Assembly: GCA_020746835.1 (NCBI GenBank)
Contig: JAGPNK010000002.1
Location: forward strand, 2,604,001 to 2,668,000
Length of the DNA: 64,000 bases
DNA from: Stachybotrys elegans
Lineage: Eukaryota > Ascomycota > Sordariomycetes > Hypocreales > Stachybotryaceae
Direction: 5' to 3'
Position 1 is the stretch's first letter. The number at the start of each line of letters is the position of its first letter. Both the position numbers and the translations under genes were made by a program. The notes under the pieces were generated by a model, which did no database searches, was not told the DNA's origin, and saw only the letters and a program-made list of their open reading frames with translations. This document shows positions 21,408 to 33,232 of the stretch, piece after piece.

Positions 21408-24400
21408 ATGCCTCCTGATACTTCGCCGTTACCTATCCGATACGCAAGCCACCATCCACGGAGTTCGCCGTCGGTGCGCAGATTCACCATCGACCCCAGC
21501 GAGATGGACGAGCTCGCCACAGATACGATTCCTTGCTCCCCATTAGCTATCCCTCGGGATACTACACAAGCCACGCAGCTTCTCGACCGCCCGGGCCTAG
21601 CTATGCTTCGCTCCTCTTCGCCGGCTAGCATCATTGAGGTCCCTGCCTCTTCGCCCTTTCAACCTCCTAAGCCGAAACCCCTGGGTACACGAATTGCTCC
21701 CGCCGGCACCGTCTTTCGTCCGCCGCCGCGCCAACAACCTGCCCCCTCGAAGAAGCGCCCTGCCCCAGAGCCGATTAGCCTCCTATCCGACGACGAAGAC
21801 GATTACTTGCAGTCCAGAGGGGATATCCGCCCCACTGACTTCAAGTCTCACATTTCCTCGTTTGCCTACGACCCCAAGACGGAGGAGAACAGGATAGATG
21901 AGAAGCAGATCAAAACCAAGATGCGCCAGATATACGACGTTCTTGGCGATACCTACACCTCGGTCCAAGTCAGAGATGCTCTCAAGGCTTGTAAGAACGA
22001 TCTCGACGATGCTCTTGTATATCTGGAAAGCGGCAAGGCCACACCCGCCCCACCTCCCGTTTCTACCAAGCCCAAAGGCCGTCGCTTGATCAGCAAGGCC
22101 GCTATGCAAACGGCTCCCAAGCCCGACAACAAGTCATTTTCCTCGAGCGTTACACTCACCTCGCCAAGCCCGCAAAAGAAGCCGCCCAGGCGTCGCCTGG
22201 TTCAGGGCCTACGGCAGAGGCAGTCATCGCCGCCGCAGTCCTTCTCTCAAGAAACTGAGGAGCCCGAAGAGCCTGAGGTAATCGAATTACCGTCGAGCGA
22301 GGATCCCCTAGTCATTGACCTGGTGGATAACGACAAGGATGATGCGTACCGAGGAGAGGCTTCTCCAGAGCCGGTTGAGGACGACGACCGTGTGCTGACC
22401 TGCATCAATGAGAGCACATTGAAGGAGCTGTCCGCCATGACAGGCATGAAGGAGAACCTTCTTGAAGCCCTCATTGAGAAGCGCCCCTTTGATGATCTCG
22501 ACGCAGCCAGACGAGTAACGATTAGCAAGAAGGGGGGAGTCCGCAAGTCGAGCAAGATCAGCGTCGGTGACAATGTGGTGGACGCTGTTGAGGTCTTTCT
22601 CAATGCGGTTTCAGCCATTGACGAGGTTGTGGCTAAATGCGATGCCAAAGGTCTCATCGTCAAGGGGATAATGGACACCTGGGATCTCGACGTCTTTGGT
22701 CAATCCAGGCAGAGCAGAACCAGCCCTGAGAACGAGCTTCCTCCCACCCCTACAAGCCTCAGCGGCTCCAAGTGCGTGCGGCCTCCTATTCCTCGCCAAC
22801 CCAAGTACATGGATGGCCATTGCACCATGAAGCCGTTTCAGCTCTTCGGGCTCAATTGGATGTCGCTGCTGTATAACTATGACATTGGATGCATTCTTGC
22901 TGACGAGATGGGTCTCGGCAAGACGTGCCAGGTCATCTCCCTCATGTGCCATCTAGTGGAGGACTACGAGAAGAAGGGTACAGGTGAGCGGCCTTGGCCC
23001 AACCTGGTTGTCGTTCCACCGAGTACCTACAACAACTGGCTGGGCGAATTTGAGAGGTTCGCCCCAGATCTGTCTGTGGTTGGCTATCGCGGCTCCCAGA
23101 ACGAGCGTGCCGAGATTGCGTACACGGTTGAACAGAATCCCGAGGATTACCATGTGGTGCTGGCGACATATTCCCAGATCAACTCTGAAGCAGACATCGA
23201 GGCGATGCGGTCTTTCGGCCTCAACACGGCCGTCTTTGACGAGGGCCACAAGATGAAGAACCCGGAGACCAAAATCTACAAAGATCTTAGGAGGATCCCG
23301 GCAAATTGGAAGATGCTTCTGACTGGTATGGCCCCCGAACTCGCTATTTCGTCGGGACGCTAATGGTTCGCAGGTACACCGGTGCAAAATAACCTTCTCG
23401 AGATGACTTCGCTGCTCAGCTTCATCAATCCAAAGATGTTTGAAGGGTACATGGAGCACATCCAGTACATCTTTAGCCAAAAGGTCACCATCCGCGACGT
23501 GAGCAACGGCGCTTTTCTCTACACTGAACGTGTGCGGCGAGCACGCACTATCCTGGGGCCCTTTATTCTCCAGCGTCGCAAGGATCAGGTTGTTGCAGAC
23601 ATGCCGCAGAAGATCTGCAACGTGGTTCACTGCGACATGGATGAAACTCAGCGTGCAGTCTACGATGAATACGAAGAGCTCTTCAAGACGGAACCGTCTC
23701 AACGAAGTGGCCGCGCAAAGGGGCGAGGCAACGATTTAAACAACGTGTGGATGCAGCTCCGAAAGGCTGCGCTGCACCCGCTGCTGTTCCGCCGCCACTT
23801 CAACGATGAAAAGGTCGAGAAGATGGCCAAGATTCTCATGGACAAGGTTCCGCAGTACGAGCTGCACCAGCCTGACATCAAGCACCTGATCCAGGAACTC
23901 AAGAACGCGTCCGACTTTGAGCTCCACCTCTGGTGCCGCGATTATCCTCGTCTTCTCGAGCGCTTCGATATTCCCGATAGGGCGGTTTACGGCAGCGCAA
24001 AGGTCAAGAAGCTCCTGGAGCTCATTGGACAGTACAAGAAGAACGGCGACAGGGTTCTCGTTTTCAGCAAGTTCTCACGCGTCATTGAGCTTCTGCAGGA
24101 AGTCCTCTCCCAGGAAGGGATCAACTACCGGATGCTAATGGGTAATACGGATGTGTCGGCGCGGCAGACGCTGATTGACGAGTACAACCAAGACACCAGT
24201 ATCCCGGTCTTTCTCTTGACGACTGGAGCTGGCGGTACAGGAATCAATCTGACATCGGCCAATAAGGTCATTATTTTTGATCAATCGGACAATCCGCAGG
24301 ACGATATCCAAGCCGAGAACCGGGCCCATCGACTAGGTCAGACACGGGACGTGGAAATCATTCGCCTCATCTCGACGCAGACCATCGAGGAGCTCATCTA

Positions 24401-24530
24401 CAAGGCGTGTCAGAAGAAGATTGAGCTGGCCAACAAGGTGACGGGCGCGATCGAGGAGGAGGAGAATGCGGAGCAGAACCTAGAGAAGGAAGTTCGCAAG
24501 ATGATGGCCAACAACATGACACCGCCATAG
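21408..24530 (+). CDS. FUN30: Fun30/SMARCAD1-type SNF2 ATP-dependent chromatin remodeller
   Basis: Two exons (21408-23325 and 23374-24530) with a 48-nt intron restore LTGTPVQNNLLEM; the protein is 1024 aa. The ATPase carries LADEMGLGKTCQV (Walker A, about 498-509) and a DEGH box (611-614), then TGAGGTGINLTSANKVIIFD and ENRAHRLGQTRDVE in the helicase C-terminal lobe. DEGH and the short insert between lobes fit the Fun30/SMARCAD1/Fft branch, as does an N-terminal CUE-like helical segment at about 168-208. The Fun30 family acts in heterochromatin silencing, DNA-end resection and histone exchange. The N-terminal 450 residues are otherwise disordered, with several acid-flanked hydrophobic patches (123-132, 290-298, 300-310) that look like SUMO-interacting motifs. 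Start at the first in-frame ATG. Confidence 0.93.
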
Positions 24531-26286
24531 GATGGCGATACCATCATGTTTACGCAAGAGACGGGGAGGCGAATTGCCGCCCGCTATTGAGCTAGGGAGG
24601 AAGGGCGGAGGAGGTTTCGGCTGTCATGTCGCATGGCGTCCGTGGGTTCTAAGCATGTATGTTGTTTTTCTTGACAGCGGCGCCTAACCCTGTGTGCGTT
24701 GCTTTTATGAAGCTGGTCTACAAGCGCGGTCATCCTGCCATCTGATTGCTCGGGATGGCATGATTTGTTACGTCCATGGTTGCGCGCACGACACAGCATG
24801 GCATGCAGATACAGTATAGACGGCATGGAAGCGGGTGTAAAATAAGGATCGGATACATATGATAGTGGCGTTCGACAGAGCTATGACATACGGGCGTTAG
24901 GAGAGCTGCTTGAGGCAAACAAAACAAAACAAAACAAACATACATGAATCAGTCCCGAGCTGGGTTCCTGGTCCTATCTTGTTGGAGTAATGATCCCTGG
25001 CTAGATCGTGAAGCCGCGCATAGTCCGGCCCGTCGCCCAAGCTCCAAGCTCCAAGGACCCGTCTTGGGGAGCTTGTCGCGGCTATCCATCAAAGCTCCTC
25101 TCGGTGATGCTGATGGAGACGAGGAGGTTGGAGGAGTAAAGGGCACCGCCAAGTTCACGCTGGCTAATAATACCGGTCATATATACCATCTATCGTTGGG
25201 AACCCCTGCTGCCGCGCTGCATGTCCCTCATGTTCCTGGACCCTTGGACGAGCTGTGGCCCCCCTGACCTGACCCTTCGCTGCGCTGCCCACTTTAGACC
25301 CTTCTCCTCGCGGGAGAGAGGATGGCATGTCTTGCCCTGTTTGAGCTCAGGTGAGGGGGGTTTCTGGTTAGTGAGAACTTGGCAGGACAAAGCTGGTGGG
25401 AAAACAGCGCATCCATCTCGCACCTTGGGGAAACTAGAGTCCCGGGAGTGTGACTCAGGAACGGGTGGTGGGAGGAGGAAGGGCATCGTAGCATGAGTCG
25501 TGGACCTGGGAGGGTGTCTGTGTGTCTGGTGGCGGTCTGGCTGATCTACGGAAAATCGGCGATGCAGCGACATTGTAGCTGAGAGCAGTAAGAATTCTAT
25601 CGGTTGTGAGGATGTATTGCAAACACTGTATGTATGTATCACAAGGATCAAGGCAGGCAAATTGGTTCAGCACAATAATCGATTTGCTAGTCTTCCGGTT
25701 CTGAATAACCCAGATACGCCCGTCTTCTACACTAAACGAAGAAGAGTATAAAGAACGAAGCTTCAGAACATGAGGAGCAAAACAATCAGCGGGAAGAATA
25801 AGTGCGTGAGGGTGAAGAGAAGAAGAAGAAACGGTAGAGAGCCGACAAAAGACGCCGCCTCTCAAGCGCTTGGTGTTTGCGCGAGGATATCATTTGGTTG
25901 ACGGAGAAACAAAGACAGATGTGAACGCCGCTGTAGGAAAAGAGAAAAAAAAGAAGATCAAAATGCAAAGAGCCAACGCATCCCAGGGTGTGCTTCCTGA
26001 ACAACGGAGCCACCAGATTCCCGCCTCCCCCTCTTTGTAATTCCCTCGTCCTCTAGCAACGCCGGTTGAGACAGTCAATAAACAAGAAAGGTGAAGAAGA
26101 GAAAAAATAGAAAGAGGTGAAAGGTAAGAAGAAGAAGAAGAAGACACAATTAAGTGGTTGACAGGACGGTGTGTCGCGCCAAAAAAAGATAAAGTACAGG
26201 AGAAGTGAGGCTGTCTTGAGAAAGTGAAGAAAGACGATCCAGAAAGAAGTAGAAAAGAAGAAGGCGATAGGTTCCTGGGGAACAAA
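24531..26286. other. Convergent intergenic region
   Basis: The 3' ends of the Fun30-type gene (+) and the SANT/Myb gene (-) lie here, 1.76 kb apart. It has a CAAAA pentamer repeat (24916-24939) and a long purine-rich tract with GAAGAAGAAG at about 26060-26275. Open frames such as 25190-25660 (-) show no family features. Confidence 0.5.
24916..24939. repeat. (CAAAA)n microsatellite
   Basis: Four to five tandem CAAAA units in the 3' flank of the Fun30-type gene. Confidence 0.85.
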
Positions 26287-27144
26287 TCACCGCCAAGTGG
26301 CATGTAGCCTGGCGCGCCGGCTACTCCGCGTCTTGAGGCCGACGTCGCCGTGGGCCATGAGGGACTTCCAGCGGCGGCCGACGGTGTGGCGGTCCTTGCC
26401 GAGGCTGCGGGCGCAGTCCTGCCACTCCGTCTTGGACAGCTTGAGCTTGTCGAGGACGAGCTCGACGAGGATGCGGTCGTCCTCGGCGCTCCACTCCTCG
26501 CCGTCGGCCTCGACCTCGACGCCGGTGCCGGGCTTGACGAGCTGGCCGAGGTCGCGCCCTTCGCGCAGGAGCATGTCGTGGAAGTCAGAGCGCTCGAGAC
26601 CCAGCGGGAGCTGCTCGGGCGCTATGCGCGCGCGTTTTGGCGTCGAGGGCGCGGCGGGTGCGGGTGCGGGTGCGGGTGCGGGCTGGTGGGTGTAGGCGGA
26701 CGCGGAGATGTCGAGGTCGCTGTCGAGGTCGTCTTCGGGCTGCGAGTCGTCCATCCTGTCAGAGGCGCCGTCGTCATCGTCGTCGCGGCGGCGCTTGTTG
26801 GCGCCGCGAGGGGGCGCGCGCTTGGCAATCTTCTTGCGCGGCGTGAGGTGGTCGTCCCTGGGGTCCTGGCGGGCGGCACGCGATCGCAGACGGAGCTTGA
26901 GGGGCGGCGGCGCGTGTGTGAGCGGCGGCGTGGGCAGCTGCGCCGAGGACAGAGGCAGTTCGTCGGGGATGGGCGCGGTGATGAGGGACTGCAGCGAGCG
27001 GCAGGATGTGACGATGTTGCCGAAGGCGCTGTGGGAGGAGAGGGCGGGAGGGCTGGCGGGCGGCGATGCGAAGAGGGCGGCCTGGAGGCGCGGGCGCGAC
27101 GAGGGCTGCGACATGTCGCAGGGCAGCGCGGACGGTAGAAGCAT
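26287..27144 (-). CDS. SANT/Myb-like domain protein
   Basis: Single-exon frame. From the Met at 27144 it gives 285 aa; the frame also stays open to a Met at 27312 (341 aa). I prefer 27144 because the extra 56 residues are low-complexity and lack conserved features; a Met at 27114 is a further option. The C-terminus holds a SANT/Myb-like helical motif, EEWSAEDDRILVELVLDKLKLSKTEWQDCARSL, then GRRWKSLM, with Trp residues at the expected Myb core positions. The middle has basic segments (RKKIAKRAPP, NKRRR) that look like a nuclear signal, an acidic stretch, and an Ala-Pro repeat encoded by GCGGGT hexamers. A DNA- or chromatin-binding role is inferred; I do not recognise a named orthologue. About 6 kb of gene-free DNA lies upstream. 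Confidence 0.68.
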   Translation of the reverse strand: MLLPSALPCDMSQPSSRPRLQAALFASPPASPPALSSHSAFGNIVTSCRSLQSLITAPIPDELPLSSAQLPTPPLTHAPPPLKLRLRSRAARQDPRDDHLTPRKKIAKRAPPRGANKRRRDDDDDGASDRMDDSQPEDDLDSDLDISASAYTHQPAPAPAPAPAAPSTPKRARIAPEQLPLGLERSDFHDMLLREGRDLGQLVKPGTGVEVEADGEEWSAEDDRILVELVLDKLKLSKTEWQDCARSLGKDRHTVGRRWKSLMAHGDVGLKTRSSRRARLHATWR

Positions 27145-28274
27145 GGCTGGGATGCGAGAGGTGAGATGCGCGCGCGGTTGGGCTTTGTCGCACGGCCGAG
27201 TTGAGGATATGGGACGGTTTGTTTTGTTGACGTTGGGTGTTGTTGTGGAAATGGCGCGCAAGCTGGTTTGCGACTTTGCGACGGGCTCAAGATACGATGC
27301 GCGCGCGCGCAAGGCGGAAGCGCAAGGAGATGGGCAGCGTAGAGAGAGAGAGAGAGCCTTTTGCGATTCGACAGTATGCGATCAGAAGATATGAAGGAGG
27401 CTGAGGTAGAGTTGACGAGTTGCGCGTGGTGGTTGGGAGTGATTGGTGGGTGGGCGGGCGGGTGGTTGATGTAGGTTAAGTGAAGGTTGGGAAGGAAAAG
27501 AGTTGGCGGGAGGTTTGAGGATTGGCGAGCGAGTCCCGGGTACCTTATGACTACTAAGTTGGGAGCGGCAAGTGGTTGGGTGGTTTTTTTCTTTCTTCTT
27601 TTTCCCTCTTCTGTGCGGTAGGTGGTGCCGCTCTTTCTACCAGCGAGTGAACCTCACTAACCGGGCCGGGCTGCTAAAAGGGAGGGGCGCCCTTTTAGTT
27701 GATATGGTACCCGGTGGTGCGCTGTAGATTGGGGCCTGCAGGTACCAGTCGACACAGAGCCATGTACCTCTGCACCAAGGGCTTGGTGCAGAGAGACTTG
27801 TGAGGGCGGCAGAAGGCACTTTGTCCCGCCTCTTCTGCGCCAGGCCAGGTGAGACGGTGGGCCACCTGATTGCCCTGGACAGGGGTGGCCAGAAGGAGGG
27901 ATGCAGCGAGAGAGGCAGGCAGGCAGGAGGGAAGGGACACTAGAGACCCAAGTGAACCCACACACCCTTTTTCGGTCGGTTCAAGTCAAACCCATTCACC
28001 CTCTTTTCTGTTTCTGATGGCCTTTTTTTCTTCTTGTTCTTTCTACCGCGTGCGGTAGGTAGCCTCTTTTGGTTCTTTTCTGGCATTGGTCGCCCAACGG
28101 TGCGGTCTGAAAAGAAGGAATCCCCGAGAGGGGAGCTAAGGGGGCGTCACGAGGCTTGAAGCCACAGCCGCCGAAGCCACCGAGCTAAGGAAGGGGGAAA
28201 GACAGGAAAAAGATGACAAGAACACACACACACACTCACACGCGCGCGACTTCACTTCAGCTTACCTCAGTCTG

Positions 28275-28299
28275 GTACCTACCTACCTACCTATCTATC
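28275..28299. repeat. (TACC)n tetranucleotide repeat
   Basis: GTACCTACCTACCTACCTAT followed by CTATC, a tandem tetranucleotide tract. Confidence 0.85.
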
Positions 28300-30786
28300 A
28301 AGTTAGTGGTATGCGCTTTGGTGGTCACGGCTTGGGAAACCTTGCCGCTTCCGTACGTACCTGCGTCTGCAGGCGGGAGTCGCGGAACCCTTTTCCTCCC
28401 TCTGCTACTGGGTGACTTTGAATCCCTCCCACCAACAAGAAAGCAGACGACACTTGTTCCAGTGAACGTCTTGTTTTTTTCTCTTTCTCTCTTCTTCGGA
28501 TGGTACCTGCATTCATCGAGCAAGGCCAGAGAGGTGTGCAAACACAGGCAACCCCATTTCTTCCGTCTACGGGGGGCAGGTCGAGACAAAACCGCCTACA
28601 TCATCATCCTCGATGCTTCCTTGTGCGCTCGATTCCCTCCGACTCCGACATGTGGGAACACAGCCTTTGCTCCCGTCATCTTTCGTCATACGCATCCTGC
28701 ATCCATGTTCTTTTTCTCTCTCTTCCCCCCTCCCCCCTCTCTCTGACACCTGCGTGTCTCGCCCTTTTGCTTGTGTATCGAGTGTGCTCTCCCTCTTGGT
28801 ATGTACGTCCTTGTCTGCAGACTGTGTCGGGGGTCTCAAACACCGCACAGTGCGGCAGCTCCCTCTATCTCTATCTCTGTTCTGCGCTCGTCCCACCTAC
28901 CTAGCTTAGTGAACAATCCATCCCCAGTATTTACCTTGGCCCGACGCCCTCCCCCCCTCTCTCTTGGGCGCCTCCATACTACGTACATAGTAAGCCATCG
29001 CACAGATAGTAGACAAGAAAAGGCGCCAGCGCTATGGATCGATCCATGGCACGGCACGCTGCCCATGATCCGCAGCCAAAGCGTCCCTCCTCCTCCCCTC
29101 CCCCTCTCCCCAGCTGACTCGTGGCCCACGATGGTCCCGCGTGGGAAGGCGCTTCACCAGACAAGCCACCCACGGACGGTCAGCTTTCTTGCCCTCGGGT
29201 TGTAGAGGAGGGCCAAAGCGCGCGCCGGCGCTACGTAGCCTCGCCTCCCTTTGGTGTCTTCCAGGGCATTGTCGCTCAGAAAGACGAAGTGAGGCCAGTC
29301 GCAGCTCAGCTGCTCGAGGTTCCAGATGGCTGTCCGCCACAAGCGACGGGAGGGATGCGATGGGGCCTGGCCTGGCGGAGGACTGCACTCGCCCGCCGGC
29401 CCATGCTCCTCTTGCCCTTCTTTGCTTCATGAGTCGGTGCCTCGCCCGACTTGACCGTCTATCTAGCCCCAGCGCCATTAGTAGTCTCCCTCCTTCCCGA
29501 TGTTGATGGCGGTGACGGAATATCCTGGAGTATCACAGGTCTAAACGAAAGCCATCACCGCCTTCTGCACCATTCTACTCCCCCTCCCCTCCCCCCGGCG
29601 AATCAAGACTCTTCGTCCAGAGAAATATGTCCTACCACGTGTGGCCCAGCCTTTTAGTGAGGGGCCGACGCTCTGAATATCTCGGGCTGCTGGTCCATCC
29701 CGCCGCAATCCACGGCCCAGCCACCATGCTTGCTCGCATGAGACGGAGGGATCCATTCCCATTGTCTGCTTCTGCGGGCAAGGCGAGCCCGTTGAATCAT
29801 GCGGCAGCTTGAATTCCAGAAGGAATCCATATCATCGTCATAGGCAGCTGTAGCTGTGAGGTCATGGGCCAGTTTTCCTCGACCACGTCAATCGTGGACC
29901 AACATACGCACACGCATGCCATGGCTTCCGGCTCTGCTCCCTGTCTACATGAAACGCTGTCGGGGTGTTTTCTGCTGTCATACTACCAAAAGGCCTCGCT
30001 CTCTCTGCCTTGTTTTGACAGGCCCTCGTTGCTTTTTTTGCGTTTCGTCAGAGCCCGTAGATCCCTCCACCCCTGCCAGCCCTCCCTTGTCCCAAGGCCG
30101 TTTTCCCCCCCCCTCCTTTGCGGCAAGCACTTTAATGAAGCGAGCTGCATTTGATATTGCGCCACGCCTGCAGGGCGATGTCCCATGATCCGGCACATCT
30201 TCATCCACCAGACCATGCCATGTGGCTTCAAATCAACACTCCCTCTCCACTGTCCGTGGCTGTCTATCATCGGCAGGCCCCCCATCCATGCCGCACTATC
30301 GATAGACACCCTCCCTCTCAGCATCGACTCGGCAAGCGGTGAGACAGCTCGCGCGCTGTTGCCGTTGCCGATTTTCGGTTCTGTAACCAAGACGACACCC
30401 GCTTTCGTCATAGTCATTCCTCTTGCGCGGCCTTGTCGTCATGCGCAATGCGCAAATCGTTGGACGCGGCCGGGCATTGTCTTCAATCACACTCTGCGAT
30501 GCGACACCATTGTCCGGTTCGATTGCTGTGTTGCAACCCTCTCTCTTGCTCCTCCCGAGATCATCTGTGGAAATGCTCTGCGCGCGCGCACACATACAGC
30601 TGTCGCAAATAGGCAGAGATTAAGAGTAGAGGGAGCAGCCCGCAGTGTGGAGCAGGGAAATCCAAGGGAGGAGCAGGACAGCACCGCTGTTACCGCCTGT
30701 AATGTCTCCGCGGGGTCTCTGTGGCTTCCTGGTTTTGTCTGGGCAGGTAGGGGCGGGCGCCGGAGAACGTCTGACGTTGAAGACAG

Positions 30787-30802
30787 ACGCGTCATGACGC
30801 GT
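30787..30802. promoter_or_regulatory. Perfect 16-bp palindrome of two ACGCGT boxes
   Basis: ACGCGTCATGACGCGT is a perfect palindrome made of two MluI cell-cycle boxes facing each other. Further ACGCG cores follow at about 30806 and 30829, with GGCGCG between. ACGCGT is the known site of the MBF (Mbp1-Swi6 type) G1/S regulator in ascomycetes. No gene start lies nearby, so the target is unknown. Confidence 0.45.
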
Positions 30803-31248
30803 TTTGACGCGAACTAGGCGCGAATTAGACGCGGTTGTTTAATTAGTTCGGCGCGTGGCATTGACCAATTATGGTTTAACCCGCTGCGGGGCGGATGTGT
30901 GGGTCGCGTGGTTGTGGGGCTGAGCCGGGGGCCAAGTTCGGTTCAGTGGCTGGGGGCGTTTGGTCGCAACGGTGCACGCGCGCCACCAGAGAAGGGCAGG
31001 CACAGTGGCTTGAGGGTTGAAGTGCAGGCTGCTTTTGCCCTTACGATATCCGTATATACAATGTAGAAGTGCAGCGAATAAAATAAAACACACAAACGCC
31101 TCGAATGAAATACTCATGAATAAATAAACGACGAAAACTACAGCCTCCAAAACGCCATACGCGCATTGGCCAGCCGTTTGAAACGCCTCATCCTGTGCGA
31201 GGCATCATTCTGGCTGTAAATCCTCAACTACCCTGCACCGAACACAGC

Positions 31249-31280
31249 CTTCCCTTCCCTTCCCTTCCCTCCTTCCCTTC
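31249..31280. repeat. (CCTTC)n pentanucleotide repeat
   Basis: Tandem TTCCC/CCTTC units, slightly interrupted at the right end. Confidence 0.8.
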
Positions 31281-33232
31281 ACATCCGCCTAGCCTCTCCC
31301 GTCCACCACCGTAATCAGAACCAAACTCCCAACACACACATATACCCCTTACGTCGAAACCGGGCTCCCTCATAATGTCGGAACAAGGGGGAGTAGCGCT
31401 CATCTCCAGACAGAACGATTGCGACGCGGTCTAGACCTCGCTTCCCAGGGCAGCTGGTCCTGCACCCGTCAAGCCCTTTCTTGCTTTTCTTCCTCCTCTC
31501 TTGTCTCGGCTTGGTCGGGACCTATCGATACGGCCACGCGCTGCCCTGCAAGTCATCTATTATCCCCCTCCCTTTTCTTTCCTTTTCTTTCTTGCCGATG
31601 TGGGCTGCGCGGGGCCGTCCGGGCGTTTGCTCCTACGACCCTTGTTCCTGGTCCACCATTGTCCACCTTTTCTTTGTTCGTCCGCATCCATCGTGAACCC
31701 TTGAGCCGTGTGTCCGCCGCATCCAGGGTCTTTCTGCTTTGGTATCATATCGAGTCCCTGTTATCGACAGACAACCCACTCGGCAGGTCAGATGGACTGA
31801 GGGGGAGGGGGGGACCTGTCCACTCTGGCTGGCTACCTGGGCGCATATCAACATCCGTATCATCGCTACACCACCCTCTTCCGACTTGCGCCCCCACGAA
31901 GCCGTTATCAGACTCATGAGCCTCAGGTGACCTGTCATCTCCCTCGGCCGACGGGATGGGTCCCAGGGGATTCCCAGGCACAGGGTCTTTGTGGCGGACC
32001 CCCAGATTTCCGCCGACTCTGGCCCGAATCTGCCGGAGATGATATGATGCAAGTCTGATAAAGCTCCGTCTCCATTGGACAACTGTCGACATGCAAGCGT
32101 GGTGTGCATTTGGTTGGGGGTATTCGACTCAAATAGTGATAAGACTCTTCGTATGCTTCTACTGCCGTCGACCATAACCCTCTCATTGTCTGTCAACCAG
32201 GCAGACAGCCCCAGGCATGCCTTCTCTTTATTGTGATAGACATATCATATTCATCCAGCCCTGTCTATATCCTTCCGTGGCTGGTCAAGAACATATCCTG
32301 CGATACGTCTCACTAATATCGATGCTCCTGCCTCGGCGTGTTGAACGGCTCGGTCTCCTACTCCAAGACTGGGCCTGTAAGAGGAAGCACATACGAGGTG
32401 TGGCCATACGACAAGAGAAGGAATAGACACCACATCGATCATGTCCCTCACCTTGACCATCCACAACTATCCCGCCCTTCACTACACAAGACTAATATGA
32501 AAGCACAAAATGGCGTCTATTATGTCTGTTGCAATCCAGACTGGAGCGCATTACAAGGCCTAGAGCCCCCTAGCCCTACTTGGCGCTGGATAAGAAGAGT
32601 TCAGAAGAAAGGGTAAAAGCCATGGGAAAACAGGAGAGATGAGAGACAAAGAGACCACAAAGTCTGCACCAAACAGACAAAACACGACTCCCCCGCCCGG
32701 TAACTCTTTTCTTTTGTGCAAACCAACAGGACAGTATATGAAACAGCATAATCCGTGTTTGCCAGATCCACCTATGAATAAGAAAAAAGGGAATGTGCGT
32801 AAACCGGCCAGTATTCCCGTGCCGATCCTCATGTCTTGATTTCATCCAGTGAGCTCTTTGGTCTTCTCGCGCAACGGAAAAAAAAAAACTTGGAGGAATA
32901 AGTATTAAGCCCTGGCACGGAATGGTGTGCCGGGCTGCAAAGTGGTTGTGTCGGTTGCTCCGAGTCGTTGGGCCGCGTAACGAAAACCCCAGGCGGTCCA
33001 GATGCTGCCGGGAATGCTGTGCTGCAACTATGCAAAATATTCGTAGTATCGAGAAATGACTTGAAATGATGCGCTCTCTCTATCCAAGACTGAGCCGACA
33101 AGGGACAGATGGGAAGTCCCAACGTCGGGGGCTTGCCGCGTGACGCCCATCTTGCCGTGCGTGTCTCGTCCCTTCCAGGCGTATAGATATATATATCATT
33201 GGTCGTTCAAAGAGTCGTGATCCTGCATCTCT

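Larger units (their letters stand above)
27313..33232. other. 5.9-kb gene-free region upstream of the SANT/Myb gene
   Basis: No open frame here shows a recognisable domain or a convincing spliced structure, on either strand. The left part (27313-29000) is rich in TACC and AC simple repeats and pyrimidine tracts; the centre contains an ACGCG-rich cluster at 30784-30833; a CCTTC repeat lies at 31249-31280. The nearest start codon facing it is that of the SANT/Myb gene; on the right it meets the 3' end of the Skt5-like gene. It may hold distal control elements or non-coding transcripts, which sequence alone cannot show. Confidence 0.5.

Noticed and set aside
26350..27138. 262-codon plus-strand frame opposite the SANT/Myb gene
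   Set aside because: Antisense of a low-complexity coding region; its product is Gly, Arg and Val-rich without a domain, while the minus frame has a Myb-like motif.
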